Shown: positions 1 to 9,352, counted from the first letter of the stretch. The stretch: DNA of 64,000 nt from Sediminicola sp047612485 (GCA_047612485.1 JBLGAT010000001.1:62001-126000), one strand, 5' to 3'. The notes: generated by a model from the letters alone, not told the origin. Numbers and translations are program-made.

Positions 1-2
1 TG

Positions 3-134
3 ACCTTCCAAAAAATTTCTGAAAAGGGCATCCAAAAAATTGGAAGGACCATAGAGGTAATGGCAGAAGCAGAAGGGTTGCAGGCGCATAAGAATGCGGT
101 TACCCTCAGGTTAAAAAATTTGATGAACAATTAA
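3..134 (+). CDS. hisD: Histidinol dehydrogenase, C-terminal end (partial)
   Basis: The reading frame enters from the left edge and ends in TAA at 132-134, leaving only the last 43 residues. These match the helical HisD tail: a TFQKISEKG-like stretch, then an E-A-E-G-L-x-A-H-K segment followed by N-A-V. Histidinol dehydrogenase performs the last two steps of histidine synthesis (histidinol to histidine, NAD-dependent). The His of the A-H-K segment is known in the family as part of the zinc and substrate site near the C-terminus. The gene lies 63 bp upstream of hisC, the usual Bacteroidota order. The identification rests on a short piece plus context. Confidence 0.88.
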   Translation, partial: TFQKISEKGIQKIGRTIEVMAEAEGLQAHKNAVTLRLKNLMNN

Positions 135-197
135 AGAATTCAGATACCAGTGCGCGGTATAGAAATTTCTGGCAAATTGTCCTAGGGACGGTAAACT

Positions 198-1253
198 ATG
201 AAAAGTGAACTAAATATAAATAATCTGGTTAGGGAGAATGTAAAAGGACTCAGTCCATATTCCTCCGCAAGGGACGAGTATGTTTCCGATGGATCCCAGA
301 TGGTTTTCTTGGACGCCAATGAAAATCCCTTTGAAAATGGGGTCAATAGATATCCTGATCCACAACAACGGGGACTAAAAGCTGTTTTAGCTGCCCAGAA
401 AGGTGTTAATGTATCCCAAATACTCCTTGGAAACGGCAGTGACGAAGTGCTCGATTTACTTTTTAGGGCATTTTGCGAACCTAAAGAGGACAATATAATT
501 TCTTTGCCTCCAACCTATGGGATGTACAAAGTGCTATCCAATATCAATAATGTTGAAAATAGGGAGGTTTTGTTGATGGAAAATTTTCAGCCAAATGTGT
601 TAGAAATCCTAAAGGCAATGGATGAACATAGTAAACTTTTATTTATTTGTTCTCCCAATAATCCTACAGGAAATGGTATTTCAAGTGACAAAATCCGTGA
701 ATTATTGATTAAATTTAACGGATTGGTCGTTATCGATGAAGCTTATATTGATTTTTCCAAGGATGCCAGCTGGATCGGCCAATTATTAGAATACCCCAAT
801 CTAATTATTACCCAAACCCTGTCAAAAGCCTACGGCATGGCAGGAATACGACTCGGGATTTGTTATGCTTCGACAGAAATAATAGCCGTTCTAAATAAGA
901 TCAAGCCACCATATAATGTCAATGAACTGACTCAACAACAAGCCCTTAAAAGAATATTGGATACCGATAAAGTAAACCAGGAAGTTGTTGAAATCCTGAG
1001 GGAGAGAAACGCATTGATAGAGGTATTGGCAAACATTAGTTTTGTAAAAAAAACGTATCCTACCGACGCTAATTTTATTTTGGCAAAAGTGGATGACGCC
1101 TCCATGAGATACAACCAATTATTAAAAGCCGGCATTGTGGTCAGAAATAGGACAACACAACCCCTTTGTATAAATACCTTAAGGTTTACGGTGGGTACAG
1201 CAGAGGAAAATAGAAAATTAATAGAACAATTAAAGGAAATAGATAACCATTAA
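198..1253 (+). CDS. hisC: Histidinol-phosphate aminotransferase
   Basis: A fold-type I PLP aminotransferase of 351 residues, the usual HisC length. It converts imidazole-acetol phosphate to histidinol phosphate with glutamate as amino donor. Visible motifs are the N-terminal LDANENP (38-44), CSPNNPTG (151-158), the PLP-binding D180-E-A-Y183 and the Schiff-base lysine K210 in S-K-A-Y-G, with R218 in the same phosphate-binding block. It follows hisD by 63 bp and precedes hisB by 50 bp in the same orientation, consistent with one operon. The ATG at 198 is the first start in frame and gives a normal N-terminus. No feature is out of line with the family. Confidence 0.97.
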   Translation: MKSELNINNLVRENVKGLSPYSSARDEYVSDGSQMVFLDANENPFENGVNRYPDPQQRGLKAVLAAQKGVNVSQILLGNGSDEVLDLLFRAFCEPKEDNIISLPPTYGMYKVLSNINNVENREVLLMENFQPNVLEILKAMDEHSKLLFICSPNNPTGNGISSDKIRELLIKFNGLVVIDEAYIDFSKDASWIGQLLEYPNLIITQTLSKAYGMAGIRLGICYASTEIIAVLNKIKPPYNVNELTQQQALKRILDTDKVNQEVVEILRERNALIEVLANISFVKKTYPTDANFILAKVDDASMRYNQLLKAGIVVRNRTTQPLCINTLRFTVGTAEENRKLIEQLKEIDNH

Positions 1254-1303
1254 AAATATACCCAAATCCCTTTTTTACAATGTAGGATTTGGGTCGAGGC
1301 CAT

Positions 1304-2437
1304 ATGAAAAAAGTATTATTTATAGACAGGGACGGCACCATCATCAAGGAAACAATTGATGAGCAAATAGATGCTTTTGATAAGATGATCTTTTATCCCA
1401 AGGCATTTACCTTTTTAGGTAAAATAGCCAAGGAGCTGGATTATGAATTGGTCATGATCACTAATCAGGATGGTTTGGGTACCGATGTTTTCCCAGAGGA
1501 TACCTTTTGGCCGGTGCATAATTTCATCCTGAAATCTTTTGAGAATGAAGGAGTGGTGTTCGATAAGGTATTCTTGGATAGAACCTTTCCGCATGAAAAT
1601 GCGTCTACCAGAAAACCAGGTACCGGGTTATTGGCTGCATACTTTTCAGAAGACTACGATTTGGCAAACTCCTTTGTTATTGGGGATAGATTAACGGATA
1701 TGCAATTAGCAAAGAACTTGGGCGCCAAAGGGATCTTTATCAACGACAATACTAATTTGGGCACAGGGGAAATAACGGTGAAACGCGAAGAACTCAATGA
1801 TGTTATAGCCCTTGAGAATAATGATTGGGAGAAAATATACGAGTTCTTAAAATTGAAGGATAGGGTTTTTGAAATTAAGAGGAAAACCAATGAAACGGAT
1901 ATAGTTATAAAATTGAACCTGGATGGCACTGGAAAAAGCTCGATAAAGACAGGGCTCGACTTTTTTGACCACATGCTGGACCAATTGGCGCGACATGGAC
2001 AAATGGACCTTGACATCAAGGTAAAAGGAGATTTGGAGGTAGATGAGCACCACACCATTGAAGACACCGCCATCGCTTTGGGAGAGGTATTCCATAAGGC
2101 CTTGGGAAATAAATTGGGAATAGAAAGGTATGGGTTCTGTTTGCCCATGGATGATTGTTTGGCCCAAGTGGCCATAGATTTTGGAGGTCGCAACTGGTTG
2201 GTATGGGAAACGGAATTTAGACGCGAACTGATAGGAAAAATGCCCACTGAAATGTTCTTTCATTTCTTTAAATCCTTTACGGATGGGGCCAAGGCCAATT
2301 TGAACATCAAAGCCGAAGGCACTAATGAACACCATAAAATTGAGGCTATTTTTAAGGCCTTTGCCAAGGCTATTAAAATGGCAGTGAAGCGGGATGTCGA
2401 AAAAATGATATTACCTAGCACCAAAGGGGTACTATAA
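1304..2437 (+). CDS. hisB: Bifunctional histidinol-phosphatase / imidazoleglycerol-phosphate dehydratase
   Basis: A fused two-enzyme protein of 377 residues. Residues 1-165 are a HAD phosphatase whose first motif is D8-R-D10-G-T, with the Lys/Asp motifs (RKPGTG, VIGDRLTD) downstream. Residues ~190-377 are imidazoleglycerol-phosphate dehydratase, with the manganese-binding signatures D-E-H-H-T-I-E-D and N-E-H-H-K-I-E. The protein therefore supplies steps 6 and 8 of histidine synthesis. The frame also opens at a TTG (1289), but the ATG at 1304 places MKKVLFIDRDGT exactly where HAD proteins of this type begin, so I prefer it. The gap to hisH is 87 bp. Confidence 0.96.
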   Translation: MKKVLFIDRDGTIIKETIDEQIDAFDKMIFYPKAFTFLGKIAKELDYELVMITNQDGLGTDVFPEDTFWPVHNFILKSFENEGVVFDKVFLDRTFPHENASTRKPGTGLLAAYFSEDYDLANSFVIGDRLTDMQLAKNLGAKGIFINDNTNLGTGEITVKREELNDVIALENNDWEKIYEFLKLKDRVFEIKRKTNETDIVIKLNLDGTGKSSIKTGLDFFDHMLDQLARHGQMDLDIKVKGDLEVDEHHTIEDTAIALGEVFHKALGNKLGIERYGFCLPMDDCLAQVAIDFGGRNWLVWETEFRRELIGKMPTEMFFHFFKSFTDGAKANLNIKAEGTNEHHKIEAIFKAFAKAIKMAVKRDVEKMILPSTKGVL

Positions 2438-2524
2438 AATGTAAACAATGATCATGGTTTTGAAGGATCCATCATAAAATAAAAGAGGTCCAACAATACT
2501 TCTAAATCATTTATCTGAAAAATA

Positions 2525-3109
2525 ATGAAAATAGTTATTATTAACTACGGTGCCGGAAATATACAAAGTATCAAGTTTGCCATTCAACGCTTGGGTTATG
2601 AGGCAATTTTAAGTGATGATGTAGCCGAAATAAAGGCAGCTGATAAAGTTATCTTTCCAGGAGTGGGAGAAGCATCCAGCGCCATGCAAAAGCTTCGTGA
2701 CAGTAAATTGGACGCTATAATTCCTTTGCTTAAACAACCGGTATTGGGAATATGTCTTGGAATGCAGCTTATGTGCCACTCATCTGAAGAAGGAAACACC
2801 CAAGGCTTGGGTATATTTGATGTAGACGTTAAGAAATTTTCTAATAAGGTTAAGGTGCCCCAAATTGGATGGAACCAAATCACCAATTTAAGGACTGCAT
2901 TATTTAAGGATATTCCCGAAAAGGAACATATTTATCTTGTACATAGTTATTATGCCCCTATTTGCCTTGAAACCATTGCAGTATCAGAATATGACCTTCC
3001 ATATAGCGCTGCCTTGCAGAAGGATAATTTTTATGGTACACAATTTCACCCTGAAAAAAGCAGCATGATCGGGGAAGCCATCTTGAAAAATTTTCTAGAA
3101 GTTATTTAA
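2525..3109 (+). CDS. hisH: Imidazole glycerol phosphate synthase, glutaminase subunit
   Basis: A class I glutamine amidotransferase of 194 residues, normal for HisH. It hydrolyses glutamine and channels ammonia to HisF. The N-terminus INYGAGN and the nucleophile elbow G-I-C77-L-G-M-Q are present. The His/Glu pair of the triad is in QFHPEKS near the C-terminus, which is also the diagnostic HisH ending. The stop codon is followed directly by the ATG of the GNAT gene at 3110, indicating tight co-translation. Its partner hisF lies further down the same operon, after the acetyltransferase and hisA. Confidence 0.96.
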   Translation: MKIVIINYGAGNIQSIKFAIQRLGYEAILSDDVAEIKAADKVIFPGVGEASSAMQKLRDSKLDAIIPLLKQPVLGICLGMQLMCHSSEEGNTQGLGIFDVDVKKFSNKVKVPQIGWNQITNLRTALFKDIPEKEHIYLVHSYYAPICLETIAVSEYDLPYSAALQKDNFYGTQFHPEKSSMIGEAILKNFLEVI

Positions 3110-3532
3110 ATGATGGGAACATACATATCCACCAAAAAAGCAGCATTGGAGATCGCTAAAATTCACCAATATATAAGCGAGGAATCTTATTGGGGAATGG
3201 GAAGGACCATGGAAGATGTTCAAATAACAATTGACAATTCATACTGTTATGGTTTGTATTCCGAAACAAATGAACAATTGGGCTTTGCCAGGGTAGTGAC
3301 GGATTTCGTAGTGTTTGCCTATATTATGGATGTGATTATTTTTAAGGAACACCAAGGCAAGGGCTTGGGATATAAATTAATCGCACACATAATGGAAAGT
3401 AACACTTTAAGTAAGATAAAAACCTTTGCTTTAAAAACTAAAGATGCCCATTCGTTGTACGAGCGTTTTGGGTTTGAAAAAATAGGGAACTCTAAACTTT
3501 GGATGACCAAAGACAAGGTGGTCCTTTTATAA
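3110..3532 (+). CDS. GNAT-family N-acetyltransferase inside the his operon
   Basis: A 140-residue single-domain protein with the GNAT fold. The β-strand DVIIF is followed by the acetyl-CoA pyrophosphate loop K-E-H-Q-G-K-G-L-G-Y, and late in the domain A-H-S-L-Y-E-R-F-G-F is the usual α4/β5 segment. The acceptor substrate is not evident. The gene begins on the base after the hisH stop (ATG-ATG at 3110 and 3113) and ends 9 bp before hisA, so it is almost certainly transcribed with the pathway genes. Whether it acts on a histidine intermediate, a toxic analogue or something unrelated cannot be told from sequence. Confidence 0.85.
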   Translation: MMGTYISTKKAALEIAKIHQYISEESYWGMGRTMEDVQITIDNSYCYGLYSETNEQLGFARVVTDFVVFAYIMDVIIFKEHQGKGLGYKLIAHIMESNTLSKIKTFALKTKDAHSLYERFGFEKIGNSKLWMTKDKVVLL

Positions 3533-3541
3533 ATAAGTAAA

Positions 3542-4273
3542 ATGAGAATAATACCGGCAATAGATATTATAGATGGTAAGTGCGTCCGACTTTCAAAAGG
3601 GGATTACAGTACCAAAAAAATATATAATGAACACCCTTTAGAAGTTGCCAAAGAATTCGAGGCCCATGGTATTGAATATCTGCATTTGGTAGATTTGGAT
3701 GGTGCAAAATCCAAACACATAGTGAACCATAAGGTTTTGGAACAGATAGCTTCCAATACTTCTTTAAAAATAGATTTTGGTGGGGGCCTAAAAACCGACG
3801 ATGATCTGCGGATTGCATTTAACAGTGGCGCCCAACAGATTACTGGAGGTAGCATAGCCGTTAAGGACAGGGACACCTTTATCCATTGGATTGAAAAATA
3901 TGGTGCCGATAAAATTATTTTGGGGGCGGATGCAAAAAATGAAAAGATTGCCGTTTCTGGATGGTTGGAAGATTCCAAAGAGGAATTGATACCCTTTATA
4001 CAAACGTACCAGAAAGAAGGGATCTCCTATGTGATCTGTACGGATATAAGTAAGGACGGCATGCTGGAAGGCCCATCTTTTGATCTTTATTTAAAAATAC
4101 TAAGAGAAGCAGGGCCAAAACTTAAGCTTATCGCCAGTGGGGGAATATCCACTTTTGATGAGCTGCCCAAATTGGCCGAAATGGGCTGTGAGGGAACCAT
4201 TATTGGAAAAGCAATTTACGAAGGGCGTATTTCCATGACGCAATTGGAAGAATTTATTTTAAAAAGCAGCTAA
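3542..4273 (+). CDS. hisA: ProFAR isomerase (phosphoribosylformimino-AICAR-phosphate isomerase)
   Basis: A (βα)8-barrel of 243 residues, the standard HisA size. It performs the Amadori rearrangement of ProFAR to PRFAR. The catalytic aspartate D8 lies in RIIPAIDIIDGKCVRL. The second acidic residue is in the strand CTDISKDGML. The phosphate loops G-G-G and A-S-G-G-I-S plus I-I-G-K-A-I-Y-E-G mark the HisA rather than HisF branch. It sits 9 bp after the GNAT gene and 70 bp before hisF. Confidence 0.97.
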   Translation: MRIIPAIDIIDGKCVRLSKGDYSTKKIYNEHPLEVAKEFEAHGIEYLHLVDLDGAKSKHIVNHKVLEQIASNTSLKIDFGGGLKTDDDLRIAFNSGAQQITGGSIAVKDRDTFIHWIEKYGADKIILGADAKNEKIAVSGWLEDSKEELIPFIQTYQKEGISYVICTDISKDGMLEGPSFDLYLKILREAGPKLKLIASGGISTFDELPKLAEMGCEGTIIGKAIYEGRISMTQLEEFILKSS

Positions 4274-4343
4274 AATTAAGGTCGGAAGTACAAGGGCGGA
4301 ATAGGTCTTTTGTAAATGGACTTCTAAGAAAATAGAATTATTT

Positions 4344-5099
4344 ATGTTGACAAAACGTATTATCCCTTGTTTGGATATTAAGAATGGACGGACTGTAAAA
4401 GGCATTAACTTTGTTGATCTAAGGGATGCAGGAGATCCGGTGGAATTGGCCGAAATTTATGCAAGAACGGGCGCAGATGAGTTGGTTTTCTTGGATATTT
4501 CTGCAACCGAAGAAGGACGAAGGACCTTGGCCGACCTTGTATTAAGGGTCGCAGAGAAAGTTAATATCCCATTTACTGTGGGAGGCGGTATTTCATCCGT
4601 AGAAGACGTGGATATTTTATTGCAAAATGGAGCGGATAAGGTCTCTATCAATTCCTCTGCCGTAAAAAACCCCCAATTGATCAATGACCTGGTTGCCAAG
4701 TTTGGCTCCCAATGTATTGTAGTGGCTATTGATGCCAAGGAAATAAACGGGGAATGGGTGGTTCATTTGGTAGGTGGTAAGGTGCCTACGGAACTCAATC
4801 TTTTTAAATGGGCAAAAGAGGTGGAGCAGCGAGGTGCAGGTGAGATATTATTTACATCAATGAACCATGATGGCACCAAAAATGGGTTTGCAAATGAAGC
4901 TTTGGCCAGATTGTCCACAGAATTAAATATCCCCATTATAGCCTCTGGGGGCGCTGGGAATATACAACATTTCACGGACACCTTTATTGAAGGGAAGGCA
5001 GATGCTGCTTTGGCCGCCAGTGTTTTTCATTTTAAGGAAATAGAAATCAAGGATTTAAAGGAAGAATTGAGAAGGAACAAAATTCCAGTACGTTTATAA
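4344..5099 (+). CDS. hisF: Imidazole glycerol phosphate synthase, cyclase subunit
   Basis: A (βα)8-barrel of 251 residues that closes the imidazole ring using ammonia from HisH and releases AICAR. The N-terminal RIIPCLDIKNGRTVKG carries the catalytic D11, and the second catalytic aspartate is in VVAIDAKEING. The phosphate-binding A-S-G-G-A-G-N segment and the C-terminal N-K-I-P-V-R-L ending are typical of HisF. It lies between hisA and hisIE with gaps of 70 and 77 bp, all on the plus strand. Confidence 0.97.
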   Translation: MLTKRIIPCLDIKNGRTVKGINFVDLRDAGDPVELAEIYARTGADELVFLDISATEEGRRTLADLVLRVAEKVNIPFTVGGGISSVEDVDILLQNGADKVSINSSAVKNPQLINDLVAKFGSQCIVVAIDAKEINGEWVVHLVGGKVPTELNLFKWAKEVEQRGAGEILFTSMNHDGTKNGFANEALARLSTELNIPIIASGGAGNIQHFTDTFIEGKADAALAASVFHFKEIEIKDLKEELRRNKIPVRL

Positions 5100-5176
5100 A
5101 AATAGTTGAGAATTTAGAGGCTGACCTTAACTCCAGTTTATAAAATCATAAATCTCAATACAATACCAAAGAAGTT

Positions 5177-5806
5177 ATGAAAATAAATTTTAATAAAAAC
5201 CCGGACGGATTGGTACCAGCCATCCTACAGGATGTGAATACCAAGAATGTTTTGATGCTAGGTTACATGAACGAAGAGGCCTACCAAAAAACCGTGGATA
5301 CCAAAAAGGTGACCTTTTTTAGTCGCACAAAAAATAGATTATGGACCAAAGGGGAGGAGAGTGGAAATTTCTTAAAACTCACCAATATTCAATTGGACTG
5401 CGACCAAGATACCCTCCTAGTTTCTGTAGATCCAATAGGTCCTACCTGTCATAAGGGTACGGATACTTGTTGGGGTGAGGAAAATGTGCAGGCCTTTGGG
5501 TTTCTTTCTGGGTTGGAAGAAATCATCCAAAATAGGAAAGACCAAGCAGAAGGTAAGGCCCCAATTGAAGAAGGTGAGAAACCTAGTTACGTTTCTTCCC
5601 TCTTTCAAAAAGGGATCAATAAGGTGGCTCAGAAAGTAGGGGAAGAAGCCATAGAGGTGGTTATTGAGGCCAAAGATGATAATGACGTACTCTTCTTGGA
5701 TGAAAGTGCCGACCTGCTGTTCCATTACCTCATTTTATTGCAGGCAAAAGGATTTAAATTGAACGATATTGTGGATGTTTTAAAAGCTAGGCACAAAAAA
5801 TCATAA
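5177..5806 (+). CDS. hisI: Phosphoribosyl-AMP cyclohydrolase / phosphoribosyl-ATP pyrophosphatase
   Basis: A fused HisIE protein of 209 residues covering steps 2 and 3 of histidine synthesis. The N-terminal half is the cyclohydrolase, with the metal-binding D-C-D-Q-D motif, the H-K-G-T-D-T-C-W cysteine motif and the G-E-E-S-G-N-F-L-K loop. The C-terminal half (~115-209) is the MazG-like pyrophosphatase, with K-V-G-E-E-A-I-E-V-V and D-E-S-A-D-L-L-F-H-Y. It is the last histidine gene of the run. Its stop overlaps by 6 bp the 3' end of a convergent DUF1853 gene, so the operon must end here; no stem-loop terminator is visible in the overlap. Confidence 0.96.
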   Translation: MKINFNKNPDGLVPAILQDVNTKNVLMLGYMNEEAYQKTVDTKKVTFFSRTKNRLWTKGEESGNFLKLTNIQLDCDQDTLLVSVDPIGPTCHKGTDTCWGEENVQAFGFLSGLEEIIQNRKDQAEGKAPIEEGEKPSYVSSLFQKGINKVAQKVGEEAIEVVIEAKDDNDVLFLDESADLLFHYLILLQAKGFKLNDIVDVLKARHKKS

Positions 5807-6619
5807 CCACCAAACAACAAAGGCTTTCACCATCTCTCCATTGGATTTTTTCAACCAAACCATAGGAGAGTTTTTGTTTGCCAAATGGGATTCAATATCA
5901 TCTATAATAGATTGATAGGATCTCCAATTTAATTCAGGGGTCGGACGTTGCGGCCATTCCTTCTTAAAAGGAATGTAGAACTGTGTTGTGGTTTTGTTGC
6001 AGGACAAAAACTCATTCTTGGTCATCCAATATCCAGCTATACATTGGTAATTAAGGGGGAGTAAGTTTTGATTTTTAAATCCCAAAGGAAGAAAGACCTG
6101 GGCCTTAAAACAAACCTGATGCTCAAGCTCCTTGGCATCAATATCCATGTCATTTAATACTTGGTCGCCCTCTTTGGAATGCAATAAAGGAATCTGTTGG
6201 TGTTTTATCTTTTCTTTTTTGGCGTAAAAAGTGTCTCTTTTGTTAGGCCCTACCAATTGATGTATAAGATCGGGAAACGTGGGATCCAATACATAAAATT
6301 TATAGGTAAGCTCAACGTGCAAACATCGATCCTTTTCAAGGTCCTCCAATATAAAATCTATTTCCCCCAAACTGATTTTGTTTCGCCTAATAGGAATGTT
6401 ATAGGCACTGATCCTATAACGCGAAGAGGATTCAAGGAGTTGGAGGAAAACATGTTCCATTTGATGCCCCAATCTTAGATTTTCTGGAATCGGGCTGCAT
6501 AGAAATCCCTCTAGATCAATATGTGGAAAATCAAATTGTTCCAGGCCATCATAGTTTCCATACCATAAGGGTGGGGTTTGTAAAAAGGATACAAATTTTG
6601 AAAGGTTTTCAGTATACAT
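5801..6619 (-). CDS. DUF1853 family protein
   Basis: A 272-residue soluble protein without signal peptide or membrane segment. The opening P-P-L-W-x-G, the L-R-L-G-H-Q-M-E-H-V-F segment and the central G-E-I-D-F-I-L-E-D ... H-V-E-L-T-Y-K-F-Y fit the DUF1853 family. That E-x-D ... E-x-T-Y-K pattern resembles a PD-(D/E)XK nuclease-like core; this is my inference, not an established activity. It is transcribed towards hisIE and overlaps its end by 6 bp. The upstream neighbour on the other strand is the VWA gene, 78 bp away, so the two diverge from a short shared region. Confidence 0.82.
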   Translation of the reverse strand: MYTENLSKFVSFLQTPPLWYGNYDGLEQFDFPHIDLEGFLCSPIPENLRLGHQMEHVFLQLLESSSRYRISAYNIPIRRNKISLGEIDFILEDLEKDRCLHVELTYKFYVLDPTFPDLIHQLVGPNKRDTFYAKKEKIKHQQIPLLHSKEGDQVLNDMDIDAKELEHQVCFKAQVFLPLGFKNQNLLPLNYQCIAGYWMTKNEFLSCNKTTTQFYIPFKKEWPQRPTPELNWRSYQSIIDDIESHLANKNSPMVWLKKSNGEMVKAFVVWWL

Positions 6620-6697
6620 AAGATACTAATGTAGTGTAAACCGTTAAGTTTTCTTTAAAAAATAAAGGGTCTCTTCCAAATGTATTAATTTTATAGC

Positions 6698-7840
6698 ATG
6701 GCTATGAACAAAAGAAAAGGGTTTCGTTTTTCAGTATACGCAGCAGCGGACCAAACACCGTTCGAAAAGCTTTTTGATATTTTCAAAGAGTTGATCACGC
6801 ATACCTCCGGGGATGTGGATGAGGCGTTGGATTGGTTACGGGAGCTCGACAAGGAATACGAACTTACAGATGAAAATTACACCATTGAAGACTTTATTGA
6901 AGATTTAAAAGCAAAAGGGTTTTTAAGAGAGGAAATCAAAGGTGGTGGAGGCGAAGGTACTGGAGAAGGCTCTGGGGATTTATCCATTACCGCAAAAATG
7001 GAGAGAGTAATAAGACAAGCGGCTTTGGACCAGATTTTTGGCAAACTAAAGCGCAGTGGCTCTGGGAACCATAAAACTGGAAAATCCGGCAGGGGAGACG
7101 AGCATACTGGAGAATTTCGTGAATATCGATATGGGGATGGATTGGAGCATATTTCTATGACCGAGAGCCTGAAAAATGCCCAAATAAATCATGGAATGGA
7201 TAGCTTTACCCTAAGCGAAGATGATCTTGTAGTAGAGGACACCCAATACAAAGCCCAAATGAGCACAGTGCTCATGATAGATATCTCCCATAGTATGATC
7301 CTCTATGGGGAAGATCGAATTACTCCTGCAAAAAAGGTGGCAATGGCCCTGGCCGAACTTATTACTACCCGTTATCCCAAGGATACATTGGAGATTTTGG
7401 TGTTTGGGAATGATGCGTGGCCCATTCCCATAAAAGATCTCCCTTATTTGAAAGTGGGTCCCTATCACACCAATACCGTTGCAGGCTTACAGCTTGCTAT
7501 GGACATGCTCCGAAGAAGGCGTAATACCAATAAACAGATATTCATGATTACCGATGGTAAGCCTAGTTGTTTACGAATGCCTGATGGTACCTATTATAAA
7601 AACAGCGTGGGCTTGGATGATTACATTGTGGAGAAATGTTACAATATGGCCAGACAGGCCAGAAAATTGCATATTCCCATCACCACCTTTATGATTGCCC
7701 AAGATCCGTATTTGACCCAATTTGTACGTCATTTTTCGGAAGCAAATAATGGGAAGGCCTTTTTTACAGGATTAAAAGGTCTTGGAGAAATGATTTTTGA
7801 AGATTACGAGCAGAACAGAAGAAAAAGATTAAAAGGATAA
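6698..7840 (+). CDS. VWA-domain protein (partner of the following AAA+ ATPase)
   Basis: A 380-residue cytoplasmic protein. Residues ~90-110 are Gly-rich, followed by a basic stretch. A von Willebrand factor A domain starts near 185 and carries the metal site D195-I-S197-H-S199, with further MIDAS residues in the T-D-G-K-P segment. It is 39 bp upstream of a ChlI-like AAA+ gene. Such ATPase/VWA pairs (as in Mg-chelatase ChlI/ChlD and MoxR systems) act together as chaperone-like or metal-inserting machines. What this pair acts on is unknown. ATG codons at 6698 and 6704 are both possible starts. Confidence 0.88.
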   Translation: MAMNKRKGFRFSVYAAADQTPFEKLFDIFKELITHTSGDVDEALDWLRELDKEYELTDENYTIEDFIEDLKAKGFLREEIKGGGGEGTGEGSGDLSITAKMERVIRQAALDQIFGKLKRSGSGNHKTGKSGRGDEHTGEFREYRYGDGLEHISMTESLKNAQINHGMDSFTLSEDDLVVEDTQYKAQMSTVLMIDISHSMILYGEDRITPAKKVAMALAELITTRYPKDTLEILVFGNDAWPIPIKDLPYLKVGPYHTNTVAGLQLAMDMLRRRRNTNKQIFMITDGKPSCLRMPDGTYYKNSVGLDDYIVEKCYNMARQARKLHIPITTFMIAQDPYLTQFVRHFSEANNGKAFFTGLKGLGEMIFEDYEQNRRKRLKG

Positions 7841-7879
7841 TAACGAATTACTTCCTATAAGGAGTGTTTAAAAAAATGT

Positions 7880-9349
7880 ATGAAATTGAACTATAAAGAA
7901 ATAACGACTCTTGGAACCCTAAAAAAAGCGGGATACCAAACAAAAAAGATCAAAGATGAACTTAGGGACAACCTAATACATAAAATTAAGAACAAGGAAC
8001 AAACCTTTATTGGGGTATGGGGGTATGAAAATTCCGTGATCCCAGAACTGGAGCGTGCTATTCTTTCTAGGCATAATATTAACCTGTTAGGTCTAAGGGG
8101 GCAGGCAAAAACTAGGTTGGCAAGATTAATGGTCAATCTTTTGGATGAATATATTCCTGTTGTAGAAGGATCAGAGATCAATGACGATCCCTTAAAGCCT
8201 ATGTCCAGGTACGCTACGGAACTCATTAAGGACAAAGGGGATGAGACGCCAATCTTCTGGTTGCATAGAGAAGAACGTTTTTATGAAAAACTGGCTACCC
8301 CAGACGTAACTGTAGCGGATTTAATTGGCGATGTGGATCCCATAAAGGCGGCCAATCTCAAATTATCCTATGCGGACGACAGGGTTATCCATTTTGGAAT
8401 GATCCCAAGAGCCAACCGCTGTATTTTTGTGATCAATGAATTGCCAGATTTACAAGCGAGGATCCAAGTATCCCTTTTCAACATATTACAAGAAGGGGAT
8501 ATACAGATAAGGGGCTTTAAGTTGCGCCTACCCTTGGACCTACAGTTTGTTTTTACAGCCAATCCAGAAGATTATACCAATAGGGGGAGTATAGTGACCC
8601 CATTAAAGGATAGGATTGGATCACAAATATTGACCCACTATCCAGAGGACATAAAAACAGCCCGAAAAATTACGGAACAGGAGGCCAAATTGGATGAAAG
8701 ACAGATCAATGCTGTTTTCGTACCTGACATGGCCAAAGATCTTTTGGAGCAAATCAGTTTTGAAGCTCGGGAAAGCGAATATGTAGATGCTAAAAGTGGG
8801 GTAAGTGCAAGAATGAGTATAACAGCTTTTGAGAACTTGTTGAGCACTGCAGAGAGAAGAGCCTTGAAAAACGGGGAAGACAGCACTAGTATCCGTTTAA
8901 ACGACTTTATGGGTGTCATTCCTTCCATTACAGGAAAAATAGAATTGGTATATGAGGGAGAACAAGAAGGAGCAGGGGGCGTAGCCTCTATTTTAGTGGA
9001 GGATGCTATTAAAACATTATTCCCTATGTATTTCCCGAAAATTGACAAATTGGAAAGGAAAGATGCCGTTGGTCCCTACGATGAATTGATCTCTTGGTTT
9101 TTTGACGGCGAAGGCTTCGAAATATTGGATGATGCCACAAATAAGGAGTATAAAAATGAGTTGGACGGTGTGCCGCCATTGAATCAATTGATAAAGGAAT
9201 ATCAACCAGAGGCCTCAAAAGAAGATAGTTACTTTTTAAAGGAATTACTGTTATGGGGATTGGTAGCCCATAAAAAATTGAGCAAACATCGATTTACCGA
9301 GGGATATCAATTTAAGGATCTCTACGGAAGTTTTATTAGTGGACTATAA
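7880..9349 (+). CDS. AAA+ ATPase, magnesium-chelatase ChlI-like
   Basis: A 489-residue ATPase. The P-loop G71-L-R-G-Q-A-K-T78 departs from the classical GxxGxGK(S/T) but keeps the Lys-Thr. The Walker B strand reads C-I-F-V-I-N-E-L-P-D-L, with Asn-Glu where Asp-Glu is usual. The sensor 1 F-T-A-N-P-E-D and arginine-finger region P-L-K-D-R-I-G are clear. This is the pattern of ChlI-like proteins found beyond chlorophyll makers. Bacteroidota do not make chlorophyll, so the function is probably remodelling together with the VWA protein upstream. A stem-loop terminator follows at once. Confidence 0.88.
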   Translation: MKLNYKEITTLGTLKKAGYQTKKIKDELRDNLIHKIKNKEQTFIGVWGYENSVIPELERAILSRHNINLLGLRGQAKTRLARLMVNLLDEYIPVVEGSEINDDPLKPMSRYATELIKDKGDETPIFWLHREERFYEKLATPDVTVADLIGDVDPIKAANLKLSYADDRVIHFGMIPRANRCIFVINELPDLQARIQVSLFNILQEGDIQIRGFKLRLPLDLQFVFTANPEDYTNRGSIVTPLKDRIGSQILTHYPEDIKTARKITEQEAKLDERQINAVFVPDMAKDLLEQISFEARESEYVDAKSGVSARMSITAFENLLSTAERRALKNGEDSTSIRLNDFMGVIPSITGKIELVYEGEQEGAGGVASILVEDAIKTLFPMYFPKIDKLERKDAVGPYDELISWFFDGEGFEILDDATNKEYKNELDGVPPLNQLIKEYQPEASKEDSYFLKELLLWGLVAHKKLSKHRFTEGYQFKDLYGSFISGL

Positions 9350-9352
9350 AAC

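Noticed and set aside
1289..1303. TTG start for hisB
   Set aside because: It would add five residues before a canonical HAD N-terminus; ATG 1304 fits the family.
5801..5806. Overlap of hisIE and DUF1853 ends as a regulatory antisense
   Set aside because: A 6-bp overlap of convergent stops is common in compact genomes and shows no further structure.
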